Below are positions 6,226-12,945 of a DNA stretch of 15,937 nt, one piece after another. Both the position numbers and the translations under genes were made by a program. Source of the stretch: Candidatus Roizmanbacteria bacterium CG_4_10_14_0_2_um_filter_36_35 (GTDB taxonomy: Bacteria; Patescibacteriota; Microgenomatia; UBA1406; GWC2-37-13); contig PFOE01000100.1 in NCBI GenBank assembly GCA_002792355.1, forward strand, positions 1 to 15,937, given 5' to 3'. The notes beneath the pieces were generated by a model. The model did not search any database. It was not told the DNA's origin and saw nothing but the letters and a program-made list of their open reading frames with translations. The stretch's first letter is position 1. The number at the start of each line of letters is the position of its first letter.

Positions 6226-6765
6226 ATGAAAAAAATAATTAGCGTTCTGACAGCGTTGTTTATCTTATCTCAAATAGTCATCAATCGTAAATCGTTTAAT
6301 CTTAAATCTCTTTCTCTATTTCCGACACCGACGATGTGTAGGGAACAGGCATGCCTGTTCCCTACCGTTAAAGTTGCTCGGGTCGTTGATGGGGACACAA
6401 TTGAAACTGAAAATGGACAAAAAATCCGCTACATTGGTATTAACTCTCCAGAACTCCATGATCCGAGACGACCGGTCGAATGTTTTGCTCAAGAAGCTTA
6501 TGAAGAAAATAAGAAACTCGTCGAAGGAAAAACCATTCGTCTGGAGAAAGATATCTCTGAAACCGATAAATATAAAAGGTTACTGCACTATGTTTATATA
6601 AATGATATCTTTATTAACGATTATCTTGTCCGTCAGGGATTTGCTCAAGTCTCAACTTTTCCTCCCGACGTCAAATATGTCCAACAATTCTTAGAGGCAG
6701 AAAAAGAAGCAAGAGAAAATAATAGAGGACTGTGGAAAGATTGCCCGCTAAAACCTCCGAGGTAG
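6226..6765 (+). CDS. Secreted or membrane-tethered staphylococcal-nuclease-like (SNase) nuclease
   Basis: A 179-residue protein with a hydrophobic N-terminal segment (residues 3-19, signal peptide or anchor), a low-complexity linker (20-46) and an SNase domain (47-172). Domain motifs are VVDGDTIE (53-60), IRYIGINSPE (67-76), DKYKRLLHYVY (114-124) and EARENNRGLW (161-170). By comparison with S. aureus nuclease, the calcium ligand D21 corresponds to D57, R35 to R68, E43 to E76 and R87 to R118. The calcium ligand D40, however, is N73 and T41 is S74, so metal use may be altered. The linker contains a 28-bp palindrome read as MCREQACLFPT. It starts 14 bp after glmS with no clear ribosome binding site, suggesting cotranscription. 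The likely role is extracellular nucleic acid degradation, perhaps nucleotide scavenging; that role is inferred. Confidence 0.88.
   Translation: MKKIISVLTALFILSQIVINRKSFNLKSLSLFPTPTMCREQACLFPTVKVARVVDGDTIETENGQKIRYIGINSPELHDPRRPVECFAQEAYEENKKLVEGKTIRLEKDISETDKYKRLLHYVYINDIFINDYLVRQGFAQVSTFPPDVKYVQQFLEAEKEARENNRGLWKDCPLKPPR
6338..6365. repeat. 28-bp CATG-centred palindrome, copy 3, in the nuclease linker
   Basis: A perfect palindrome with half-site GTAGGGAACAGGCA. It differs from the copy at 718-745 only in the two base pairs flanking CATG (AA/TT becomes GG/CC), a compensated change. It is read in a different frame from the tsaC copy, as CREQACLFPT, between the signal segment and the nuclease domain. 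Confidence 0.88.
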
Positions 6766-6838
6766 TAAGAGATAGATTTTTATAATCTTTACTTTAGTTT
6801 GTATCCTATCTTTTGTTAACTATATAATCTATAAAAGC

Positions 6839-6967
6839 TTTGGGTTCCTCGGAGGTTGAGTGGTGGTAAATAAGACATAAGACACCCTAAGGGTGTCCAA
6901 GGTTTCTCTTGCCTAGTCACCCTAAGGGTGACTAATTATGCTTAAATTAACCTCCGCGGTTCCCAAA
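6839..6967. repeat. Composite inverted-repeat element with two internal hairpins (MITE-like or structured RNA)
   Basis: The outer arms (6839-6859 and 6947-6967) are imperfect 21-nt complements, starting TTTGGG and ending CCCAAA, with CGGAGGTT facing AACCTCCG. Inside are two palindromes with the same CACCCTAAGGGTG core. One is bounded by GA/TC (6881-6897) and the other by TAGT/ACTA (6914-6934). No coding frame spans it. It could be a transposon-derived miniature element or an RNA with a long closing stem. Confidence 0.6.
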
Positions 6968-7177
6968 TAAATAGTTCTTTATAGTCGTAAATAGATGGAA
7001 TACATTATCTGTTGAAGGATAAATTAAACTTATTCTCTTACAACTGCGGCGGTTTTTCTTATGTATTCATTAACGCAAAGATCGGTGCAAAGATAAGCAT
7101 AAAGATTGAGTCAAAAATCCATTCGCTTTCCAGTCCGTCAATCAGAGCTTCTGCCATGTTAGTGATAATTACTAACC

Positions 7178-7205
7178 TACTACATTATATTAATATAATG
7201 TAGTA
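7178..7205. repeat. 28-bp perfect AT-rich palindrome downstream of the EamA gene
   Basis: The half-site TACTACATTATATT is followed by its exact reverse complement, ending 3 bp before the EamA stop codon complement (7209-7211). Without a T-tract it is a poor intrinsic terminator for the minus-strand operon, though the hairpin could still mark the mRNA end. Confidence 0.6.
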
Positions 7206-7208
7206 AAA

Positions 7209-8084
7209 TCAACTTTCCTTAGTCACTAGCCAAGCCCCAAAGAGAGTAATAATTGTTCCGACGATTAATATCAGGCTAAATCCCTCTCCTAAGATAATAT
7301 TTGACCAGATCATTGTGGTTCCCGGAGCTAAATATAGAATCAGGGAAGCTATAAGCGGGGAGCCGTATAAGATAGCATACTGTTGTAAAAAATAGACCGT
7401 CACCGTTCCTATCAAAACTACATAAAAAAGGGCCCAGACAAGAGTCAAAGAAAGATTACTCCCCCAATACTTTATTAATGACACTTCCCTAAATGAAAAC
7501 AGTAAACTTACGAGCATCGTCGTAAATATAAAAGCGACCGTCAACCATAAGGGCGAATATTTCTTTAAAAAATTTTTTGACAAAACATTGTAATAAGAAA
7601 AACTAATAACCCCAACAAAAATTAATAAATTACCTATAACTGCTTGTTTTGTTAGTCCGTGGTTAAACAAAGGCAAAGAAATCACTAAATTGGCACCAAT
7701 AAAACCAATAATAATCCCCAAGACTTTTTTAAAAGTCAGTTTTTCTTTAAGAAGATAAAAAGAGATTATGACGACGACAACCGGTGAGAAAGATTGAATA
7801 ACTTGTCCTGTTGCTGCCGTAGTCATTTTTATCCCAAAGGCAAAAAGGATAATATTAAATGTAGAAAAAAGAGAAAACCAGATTAAACGAAGATTGTCTT
7901 TTTCTAATTTTGGTTTCGTCGATAAAAAAATCGGAAGGATTATCAAAAAAGAGAAAAAAAAACGAATAAAAGTATAGCTGAAAGGCGGAATTGAACTAAC
8001 AGCTAGTTTAACATAAGGAGAATTAGCCCCTCCTAGTACTGCTACAATCAAAACCGCTATTAAAGCTTTTGCCTTATCGCTCAT
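7209..8084 (-). CDS. EamA / drug-metabolite transporter (DMT) family permease
   Basis: A 291-residue, strongly hydrophobic protein with about ten predicted membrane helices in two homologous halves (about 5-137 and 149-288), the layout of EamA-domain transporters. Family-like features include the first-helix GGANSPYVKLAV (18-29), a TTAATGQVIQSFSPVVVVI stretch (88-106), LKEKLTFKKVLGIIIGFIG (111-129) and the second-half LILYLAPGTTMIWSNIILGE. Substrate cannot be predicted; EamA members export amino acids and metabolites or are uncharacterised. The start is 2 nt after the secA stop, so it is probably translated from the secA transcript by coupling. That linkage alone does not imply a role in secretion. 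Confidence 0.85.
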   Translation of the reverse strand: MSDKAKALIAVLIVAVLGGANSPYVKLAVSSIPPFSYTFIRFFFSFLIILPIFLSTKPKLEKDNLRLIWFSLFSTFNIILFAFGIKMTTAATGQVIQSFSPVVVVIISFYLLKEKLTFKKVLGIIIGFIGANLVISLPLFNHGLTKQAVIGNLLIFVGVISFSYYNVLSKNFLKKYSPLWLTVAFIFTTMLVSLLFSFREVSLIKYWGSNLSLTLVWALFYVVLIGTVTVYFLQQYAILYGSPLIASLILYLAPGTTMIWSNIILGEGFSLILIVGTIITLFGAWLVTKES

Positions 8085-8086
8085 AT

Positions 8087-10762
8087 TTAATTCGGATAAT
8101 GACAGCGTTTATATTTCTTTCCGCTTCCACACCAACACGGATCGTTTCTACCTATTTTTTTGTGAGAAGACACGACTGGTTGAGCTAGTTTTTCCTTGCC
8201 CTCCGAAGCTTTAGCATAGGAGGGTTTTTGAGTAAAAGGATCAACGGCTGAAGCAGATTTGTAGACAGCCGGCAATTCTTGTTTCTTTTGCTCGACCACC
8301 GGCCCTTGGACTTCAACTTTCAACAACCTTCTTGATACTTCAAAATTAATATCGCCGATTAATTTCTCAAACATCGAGTAAGCTTCATTTTTGTAGGCAA
8401 CCAAGGGATCTATTTGAGCATAGCCGCGAAGATTAATGCCTTCTCTCAAATCTTCAATTGCAGTAAGATGATCCATCCAGTATTTATCAATCGTCGACAA
8501 AAATATCGCTTTGATTACTTCTATCCAGAGTTTTTTTCCTAATTTCTTTTCTCTAATCTTAAACTCTTGTTTAACATTATCAATGAGAAAATCAATAAGC
8601 TTTTCTGTTTGTTTTTCTTTTAAGTAAGGAGTGATTTCTTTGTCACTGACAGTCAAAATGAGATTTAATTCTTGAACTAATTTTTTTGTATCTTCAGCTG
8701 ACAAACCGGCCTCAGGTAGTAAATAAGCATTAATTAAATTATTTATTTCTTCTGTAAAGACCTTGTAAATAGTTTCATAAAAATCCTCGTTCTCACTGCC
8801 AAATAAAATTTTCTTCCGTAAAGAATAGACAATCTCTCTTTGTTTATTCAATACGTCGTCGTAATCAACCAGGTGTTTTCTGATATCGAAGTTAAAACCT
8901 TCGACTTTGACCTGAGCTTGTTCAATCGCTTTTGAAACCATTGAGTGGGAAAGCGGTTGATCTTTAGGAAAATTAAGAAAGTTCATGATTTTTGATATTT
9001 GTTCTCCGCCAAAGATCCTCATCAAGTCGTCTTCCAGAGAAACAAAAAAAGTCGATTGCCCCGGATCTCCCTGACGGCCAGATCTTCCTCGAAGCTGATT
9101 ATCAATCCTTCTTGACTCGTGTCTTTCAGTTCCAAGAACGTATAAACCACCCAACCTAACCACTTCATCGTGTTTTTTCTGCCATTCTTTTGTTTCTTCT
9201 CTATTTTCTCCTCCAAGAATAATATCAACTCCCCGACCCGCCATATTAGTAGCAACGGTGATCGCGCCTTTTTCTCCGGCTTTGGCAATTATTGCCGCTT
9301 CTCTTAGATGATTCTTGGCATTCAAAAGTTCATGAGGAACGCCTTTTTTCTTTAAAAGCGAAGACAAGAGTTCGTTCTTTTCAATCGAAGTTGTTCCAAC
9401 CAGGACCGGCCGACCGACTTTATAATTATTAGCAATTTCTTCAACAACGGCATTATATTTAGCTCTTTCTGTTTTATAGATCATATCAGGCTCGTTTTTT
9501 CTTATCATTGGCAGATGAGTCGGTATGGAAACAACATCAGCTTTATAGATTTTGTGAAACTCTTCTGCTTCAGTCGAAGCTGTTCCGGTCATACCGGCTA
9601 ACTTTCTATACATGCGAAAATAATTTTGCAAAGAAACCGTCGCCAAAGTTTTTGATTCACGCTGAATGGAAACTTTTTCTTTGGCTTCAATCGCTTGATG
9701 AAGACCCTCTGAAAACCGACGACCATATAAAAGTCTTCCGGTAAATTCATCAACAATAATCACCTCATTGTCTTTGACAATATAATCTTTGTCTAACTTA
9801 AAAAGTGTGTTAGCCTTTAAAGCTGCTTCAATATGGAAAAGGGTGTCGAAATCTTTTTCATAGATATTTGAAACACCAATCAAACTCTCAATTTTTTTGA
9901 TGCCGGTTTCTGTTAAATTAGCAGTTCGTAATTTTTCATCGATTATATAATCGCTTTTAGAGTTTATCTGATTGACGATTTGGGCATAACGGTAATATTT
10001 AGAAGTGTCTTCTTCGTAAGGAGCAGAGATGATATGTGGCGTTCTGGCTTCGTCTATAAGAACTGAGTCGGCCTCGTCTATGATGGCAAAATTAAAATCC
10101 CGCTGGACTAAATCGTTCGGATTTTGCGCCATATTATCACGGAGGTAGTCAAAACCAAATTCGCTGTTGATTCCATAGTTGATGTCGGCTTCATAGGCTT
10201 CTTTTCGCGCAATCGGCCGAAGGTGTTTCAAACGCCAATCTCCCACATCCCTGTCTTCGTATTTAGGATCAAAAATAAAAGACTTATCAGAAATCATAGA
10301 AGCGGTCTTTAACCCTAAGAAATTAAAAACCATTCCCATCCAGCCGGCATCGCGCCGAGCCAGATAATCGTTGACTGTCACCAAGTGGGTTCCATATCCA
10401 GTTAAAGTATTTAGATATAAGGCCGGAACCGCCGATAAAGTTTTACCCTCGCCGGTTTTCTGTTCGGCAATCTTGCCTTCGTGAAGGGCAATACCTGCCA
10501 TCAGCTGGACATCAAAATGGCGTTGGCCGAGGATTCTTCGAGCGGCCTCCCGCGCGAGAGCGAACACCCATGGAAGAATTTCATTTAGTTTATTACTGTC
10601 ACCGTCGACAATTTCTTTTAATTTATTGGTTTCCTTAGAAAAATCATTATCTTTTAAAACTCTTGCTTTATCTTCAAGTTTATTGATTTCTTCTACTTCT
10701 TTACTTAAACGACTAATTTCTCTTTGGTTATAGTCGAAGAATTTAGTTAAAAAGTTGAACAT
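8087..10762 (-). CDS. secA: SecA, preprotein translocase ATPase
   Basis: An 891-residue motor driving preproteins through SecYEG. Numbered from the start chosen here, it has Walker A AEQKTGEGKT (99-108; methionine is common where Q101 stands), IIDEADSVLIDEART (227-241), TNMAGRGVD (505-513), QLRGRSGRQGDPG (556-568) and a C-terminal SEC-C zinc site with C876, C878, C887 and H888. The ATG at 10762 is preferred because AAAGG stands about 5 nt upstream and the protein then begins MFNFLTKFF, as SecA proteins do. The ATG five codons earlier (10777) lies in the end of a repeat. The flexible C-terminal linker contains PSYAKASEG (847-855), exactly encoded by a palindromic repeat. The EamA gene follows 2 nt downstream. 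Confidence 0.97.
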   Translation of the reverse strand: MFNFLTKFFDYNQREISRLSKEVEEINKLEDKARVLKDNDFSKETNKLKEIVDGDSNKLNEILPWVFALAREAARRILGQRHFDVQLMAGIALHEGKIAEQKTGEGKTLSAVPALYLNTLTGYGTHLVTVNDYLARRDAGWMGMVFNFLGLKTASMISDKSFIFDPKYEDRDVGDWRLKHLRPIARKEAYEADINYGINSEFGFDYLRDNMAQNPNDLVQRDFNFAIIDEADSVLIDEARTPHIISAPYEEDTSKYYRYAQIVNQINSKSDYIIDEKLRTANLTETGIKKIESLIGVSNIYEKDFDTLFHIEAALKANTLFKLDKDYIVKDNEVIIVDEFTGRLLYGRRFSEGLHQAIEAKEKVSIQRESKTLATVSLQNYFRMYRKLAGMTGTASTEAEEFHKIYKADVVSIPTHLPMIRKNEPDMIYKTERAKYNAVVEEIANNYKVGRPVLVGTTSIEKNELLSSLLKKKGVPHELLNAKNHLREAAIIAKAGEKGAITVATNMAGRGVDIILGGENREETKEWQKKHDEVVRLGGLYVLGTERHESRRIDNQLRGRSGRQGDPGQSTFFVSLEDDLMRIFGGEQISKIMNFLNFPKDQPLSHSMVSKAIEQAQVKVEGFNFDIRKHLVDYDDVLNKQREIVYSLRKKILFGSENEDFYETIYKVFTEEINNLINAYLLPEAGLSAEDTKKLVQELNLILTVSDKEITPYLKEKQTEKLIDFLIDNVKQEFKIREKKLGKKLWIEVIKAIFLSTIDKYWMDHLTAIEDLREGINLRGYAQIDPLVAYKNEAYSMFEKLIGDINFEVSRRLLKVEVQGPVVEQKKQELPAVYKSASAVDPFTQKPSYAKASEGKEKLAQPVVSSHKKIGRNDPCWCGSGKKYKRCHYPN
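8199..8224. repeat. Hairpin repeat with GCTTTAGC core, inserted in frame in secA
   Basis: The arms CCCTCC (8199-8204) and GGAGGG (8219-8224) enclose GAAGCTTTAGCATA. On the coding strand it gives PSYAKASEG in the linker before the SEC-C zinc domain. It shares its core with the glmS-leader hairpin (4282-4305), while the stem pairs differ. Confidence 0.8.
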
Positions 10763-10772
10763 AGGGCCTTTC

Positions 10773-10848
10773 GTCATTTCGAACGAAGTGAGAAATCTAG
10801 CGAAGCGTAAACTTCGTTTACTAGATCCCTCGCTTCGCTCGGGATGAC
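10773..10848. repeat. 76-bp GTCAT...ATGAC inverted-repeat element upstream of secA
   Basis: The left 28 nt (from GTCATTTCGAACG) and the right 28 nt (to CTCGGGATGAC) are complementary at about 22 of 28 positions, and every mismatch is a transition. It fills almost the whole gap between secA and the DUF5666-like gene and supplies an ATG (10777) in frame with secA. Confidence 0.8.
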
Positions 10849-10856
10849 ACGGGGTG

Positions 10857-11570
10857 TCACTTCATAAAGTATTCTTGAGGTACAATCAAAATCTTTTCCG
10901 TTGAGTATTCATTATTTTTTTCATCACCATTAACTTTAACGACAAAATGAATACTGTCGCCCTCTTTTATTTTAGAAAAACCAATCCGTTCCGTTTCGAG
11001 AGTTTTAATATTTACTATCTGCTGTTTTGTAGAAGTTTCTATACTCAAAGTGTATACGGTCTTATCAGCGGCCATGACTTTGATAGTGTAATCATCTGCT
11101 TTAACTTCGCTTATTTTTCCGTCTCCGGCTAAAAATTGCTTATCGGTAAAAACTGAATTAGCGGTTATTGTTTTATCATTGATGACTCCTGTGGCAATGA
11201 CGTAATCATCTTTCTTTATATCTTCACTGCTTATTTCTTTTTGCTGGGCTCCTGTAATCTGATAATATTTGGTTAAACCGCTGTCTTGGAACTTAATATT
11301 AAAATCGTTTTGTTCGCTATTCTTAATTTTTACAGTTGACTCTGATCTATCGGTAACCCGACCGGCAATAGCTTTATTGTTTTTTTTCCTGATTTCTGCC
11401 ACCTTGTTGGCGACTTTTTCCTTTAAATCCTGAATGGCATTTTCTTCTGTTGTTGTTATTTTTGGTGTGATAGTTGGCGTCAATGTTATTGTTTGCCCAA
11501 CTACTGTTGCTGAAGCAAATAACCCTATTAACAATGTAACTATGGAACAATGTATTAATTTAATTCTCAT
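10857..11570 (-). CDS. Secreted DUF5666-like beta-rich protein, function unknown
   Basis: A 237-residue protein with a signal-peptide-like N-terminus (residues 4-25), a threonine- and proline-rich stretch (26-41) and a charged helix (43-66). Two beta-rich repeats follow, about 67-141 and 147-230. Each starts with a short AIAGRVTD or LAGDGKISE strand and ends with a DDYVIATGV- or EGDSIHFVV-type segment, which resembles DUF5666 small-barrel domains. That family assignment is by eye and tentative. Its ATG overlaps the stop of the Ig-like gene as ATGA, so the two are translationally coupled and probably act together at the cell surface. No catalytic residues are recognisable. Confidence 0.7.
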   Translation of the reverse strand: MRIKLIHCSIVTLLIGLFASATVVGQTITLTPTITPKITTTEENAIQDLKEKVANKVAEIRKKNNKAIAGRVTDRSESTVKIKNSEQNDFNIKFQDSGLTKYYQITGAQQKEISSEDIKKDDYVIATGVINDKTITANSVFTDKQFLAGDGKISEVKADDYTIKVMAADKTVYTLSIETSTKQQIVNIKTLETERIGFSKIKEGDSIHFVVKVNGDEKNNEYSTEKILIVPQEYFMK

Positions 11571-12001
11571 AGTTCTTCCCTTAAATAATAAATCTTCAAG
11601 TCTTTTTCTTGAGTTCTTGATTGTTTGTCACTGGGATAAACGACTAGTTTAATGACGTTTTCTCCTAAAGCCAGAGGAAAATCAATAGAGAAATCCTCTT
11701 TTTCATTTTTAAAGACAAGGTCTTTGATAGGTGATTGGAGTACGATTAGTGAATCTTTAGAAACTTTTCCTTTTATCGTCACGGAGTTTTTGTCAAAGAT
11801 TGAACCGTCATTTGGTTCAGTTACTTCTAGCGTCGTAACGCTAATATTGGTTTTAACCGCAGACTGTGTATTCGCGCCTGTTGGAGCAATTACTTTGTTT
11901 TTATTAAGTTGTATTTCTTTGTTTTTTACTATCAGAAAAAACGCCAAAATCCCACCAAAAGCAATTCCCAAAAATACGGCTATAATTGTTTCTTTTTTCA
12001 T
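11567..12001 (-). CDS. Membrane-anchored protein with an Ig-like beta-sandwich domain
   Basis: A 144-residue protein with one N-terminal membrane anchor (about 6-25), a spacer (26-54) and a single beta-rich domain (55-140). The domain signature is VTEPNDGSIFDKNSVTIKG (60-78), then DFSIDFPLALGENVIKLVVY (103-122). This is the pattern of glucodextranase-B-like or other bacterial Ig-like domains in surface proteins. The specific family is inferred. Its stop overlaps the next gene's start (ATGA, 11567-11570), giving a two-gene unit with the DUF5666-like protein. It lies 68 bp downstream of nnrD, a gap filled by a repeat. Confidence 0.72.
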   Translation of the reverse strand: MKKETIIAVFLGIAFGGILAFFLIVKNKEIQLNKNKVIAPTGANTQSAVKTNISVTTLEVTEPNDGSIFDKNSVTIKGKVSKDSLIVLQSPIKDLVFKNEKEDFSIDFPLALGENVIKLVVYPSDKQSRTQEKDLKIYYLREEL

Positions 12002-12009
12002 AAGTGGTT

Positions 12010-12091
12010 GTCATTGCGAGTCCCGATTTAGTCGGGACGAAGCAATCTCTCAATTTTGAGATTACTTCGTCACTTCGTTCCTCGTAATGAC
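12010..12091. repeat. 82-bp GTCATTGCGAG...CTCGTAATGAC inverted-repeat element overlapping the nnrD 3' end
   Basis: The terminal arms GTCATTGCGAG and CTCGTAATGAC are complementary with one mismatch. An internal hairpin TCCCGA/TCGGGA (12021-12037) lies in the left half and AGATTGCTTCG- and AGATTACTTCG-like segments face each other in the middle. The element supplies the last codons and the stop of nnrD, giving the C-terminus MSLRGTK. Confidence 0.85.
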
Positions 12092-12933
12092 ATTAAGACA
12101 TTTGGTAATTTGTTAATTATATCATCTACATTATACCAATATCCTGAACTCTTAAAAAGTTCATCGGCAGTTAATTTTAACAAAACTGATGCAAATACAG
12201 CTGAATCAAAAACATTACTCTTTGTGTAAAAAGATGTTGCCAAACCAGCTAAGACGTCACCTGTCCCTCCTTTAGTCAATCCGGCGTTACCACCTTCAAC
12301 AATATAAGTGCTTTTTCCGTCAGAAATAATATCTACAATAGCCTTCAAAAGAATAACTGTTTTATATTCCTTCGCCATTTTCTTTACTGTTATTTGTTTT
12401 TCATCAATAGTACTTCGATGTATCGATACATCGAAGAGTCGCTCAAATTCCTTTTGGTGCGGTGTAATGATGGCTGGAGTTTTTAGTTTTAATAACCAGT
12501 CTTTTTCCATCATTTGTAGCGCGCCGGCGTCAAAAACAAATCTTTTGTCGGGAAATTCTTCCATCAGCTTTTTCGTTAATTCATAGGTATATTTACCTTC
12601 TTCACCGTCACGCATCATCCCAGGACCCATCAATACGGCATCATCTTCCTTAACATAATGCTCTAGTTCTTTTTGTGGAACAATGATCCCGTTTCTAAAT
12701 TTTTTTTTCAGATTTAAGAAAATTTCTTCGTTTTCTTTTGTTGATGAATAATGAACCATGTCGATAAAATGAGAACAAACTTCAGCTGCCCAAAGAGAGG
12801 CGGCATGAAAAAGAGAAGAGCCACCGATAATTAATACTTTTCCGTTTTGGCCCTTGTGACTATTAGGTTGTGGTAACGTAAACTTCTTAAACAAACTTTT
12901 AATTGAATTAATGTCAGAAATTTTTATAACCAT
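12070..12933 (-). CDS. nnrD: NnrD, ADP-dependent NAD(P)H-hydrate dehydratase
   Basis: A 287-residue ribokinase-fold enzyme that repairs hydrated NADH and NADPH using ADP; this is the YjeF C-terminal domain without the epimerase half. Motifs are GKVLIIGGS (31-39), MGPGM (102-106), FDAGAL (134-139; the family usually has DADAL), TPHQKEFERLF (157-167) and LTKGGTGDVLAGL (219-231) with the catalytic aspartate D226. A 24-bp palindrome encodes FDVSIHRS (167-174), directly after the conserved ERLF. The C-terminus MSLRGTK and the stop come from a GTCAT-class repeat. It diverges from alaS across only 20 bp. Function is secure at family level. Confidence 0.9.
   Translation of the reverse strand: MVIKISDINSIKSLFKKFTLPQPNSHKGQNGKVLIIGGSSLFHAASLWAAEVCSHFIDMVHYSSTKENEEIFLNLKKKFRNGIIVPQKELEHYVKEDDAVLMGPGMMRDGEEGKYTYELTKKLMEEFPDKRFVFDAGALQMMEKDWLLKLKTPAIITPHQKEFERLFDVSIHRSTIDEKQITVKKMAKEYKTVILLKAIVDIISDGKSTYIVEGGNAGLTKGGTGDVLAGLATSFYTKSNVFDSAVFASVLLKLTADELFKSSGYWYNVDDIINKLPNVLMSLRGTK
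12413..12436. repeat. 24-bp perfect palindrome inside nnrD
   Basis: The half-site CTTCGATGTATC is followed by its exact reverse complement. It is read as part of LFDVSIHRS, in a segment of NnrD that varies between species. A related, less perfect palindrome lies in tsaC at 662-681. Confidence 0.75.
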
Positions 12934-12936
12934 AAG

Positions 12937-12945
12937 TGCTATAAT
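12937..12945 (+). promoter_or_regulatory. Extended -10 promoter of alaS
   Basis: TGC followed by a perfect TATAAT (12940-12945) ends 8 nt before the ATG at 12954. There is no Shine-Dalgarno sequence and no clear -35. The position predicts a leaderless mRNA. It overlaps the nnrD -10 by two bases. Confidence 0.6.

Larger units (their letters stand above)
6766..7208. other. 443-bp convergent gap without a supported gene
   Basis: It lies between the 3' ends of the nuclease and EamA genes. It holds a composite inverted repeat (6839-6967), a GTTAGT/ACTAAC inverted repeat (6-bp arms at 7158-7163 and 7171-7176) and a 28-bp perfect palindrome (7178-7205). A 32-codon minus-strand frame (7157 to 7059) with a hydrophobic C-terminal half is open, but has no ribosome binding site or recognised family. 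No RNA gene was recognised with confidence. Confidence 0.6.

Noticed and set aside
334..6365. CRISPR-like array
   Set aside because: The palindromes are thousands of bases apart and inside genes, without regular spacers or cas genes.
7012..7203. 63-codon plus-strand frame in the convergent gap
   Set aside because: It starts at a non-ATG codon, has unusual composition, no ribosome binding site, and ends inside a palindrome.
11652..12059. 135-codon plus-strand frame
   Set aside because: It is antisense to the Ig-like gene, has no family features, and its tail reads through a GTCAT-class repeat. The minus-strand gene has an anchor, a domain pattern and ATGA coupling.
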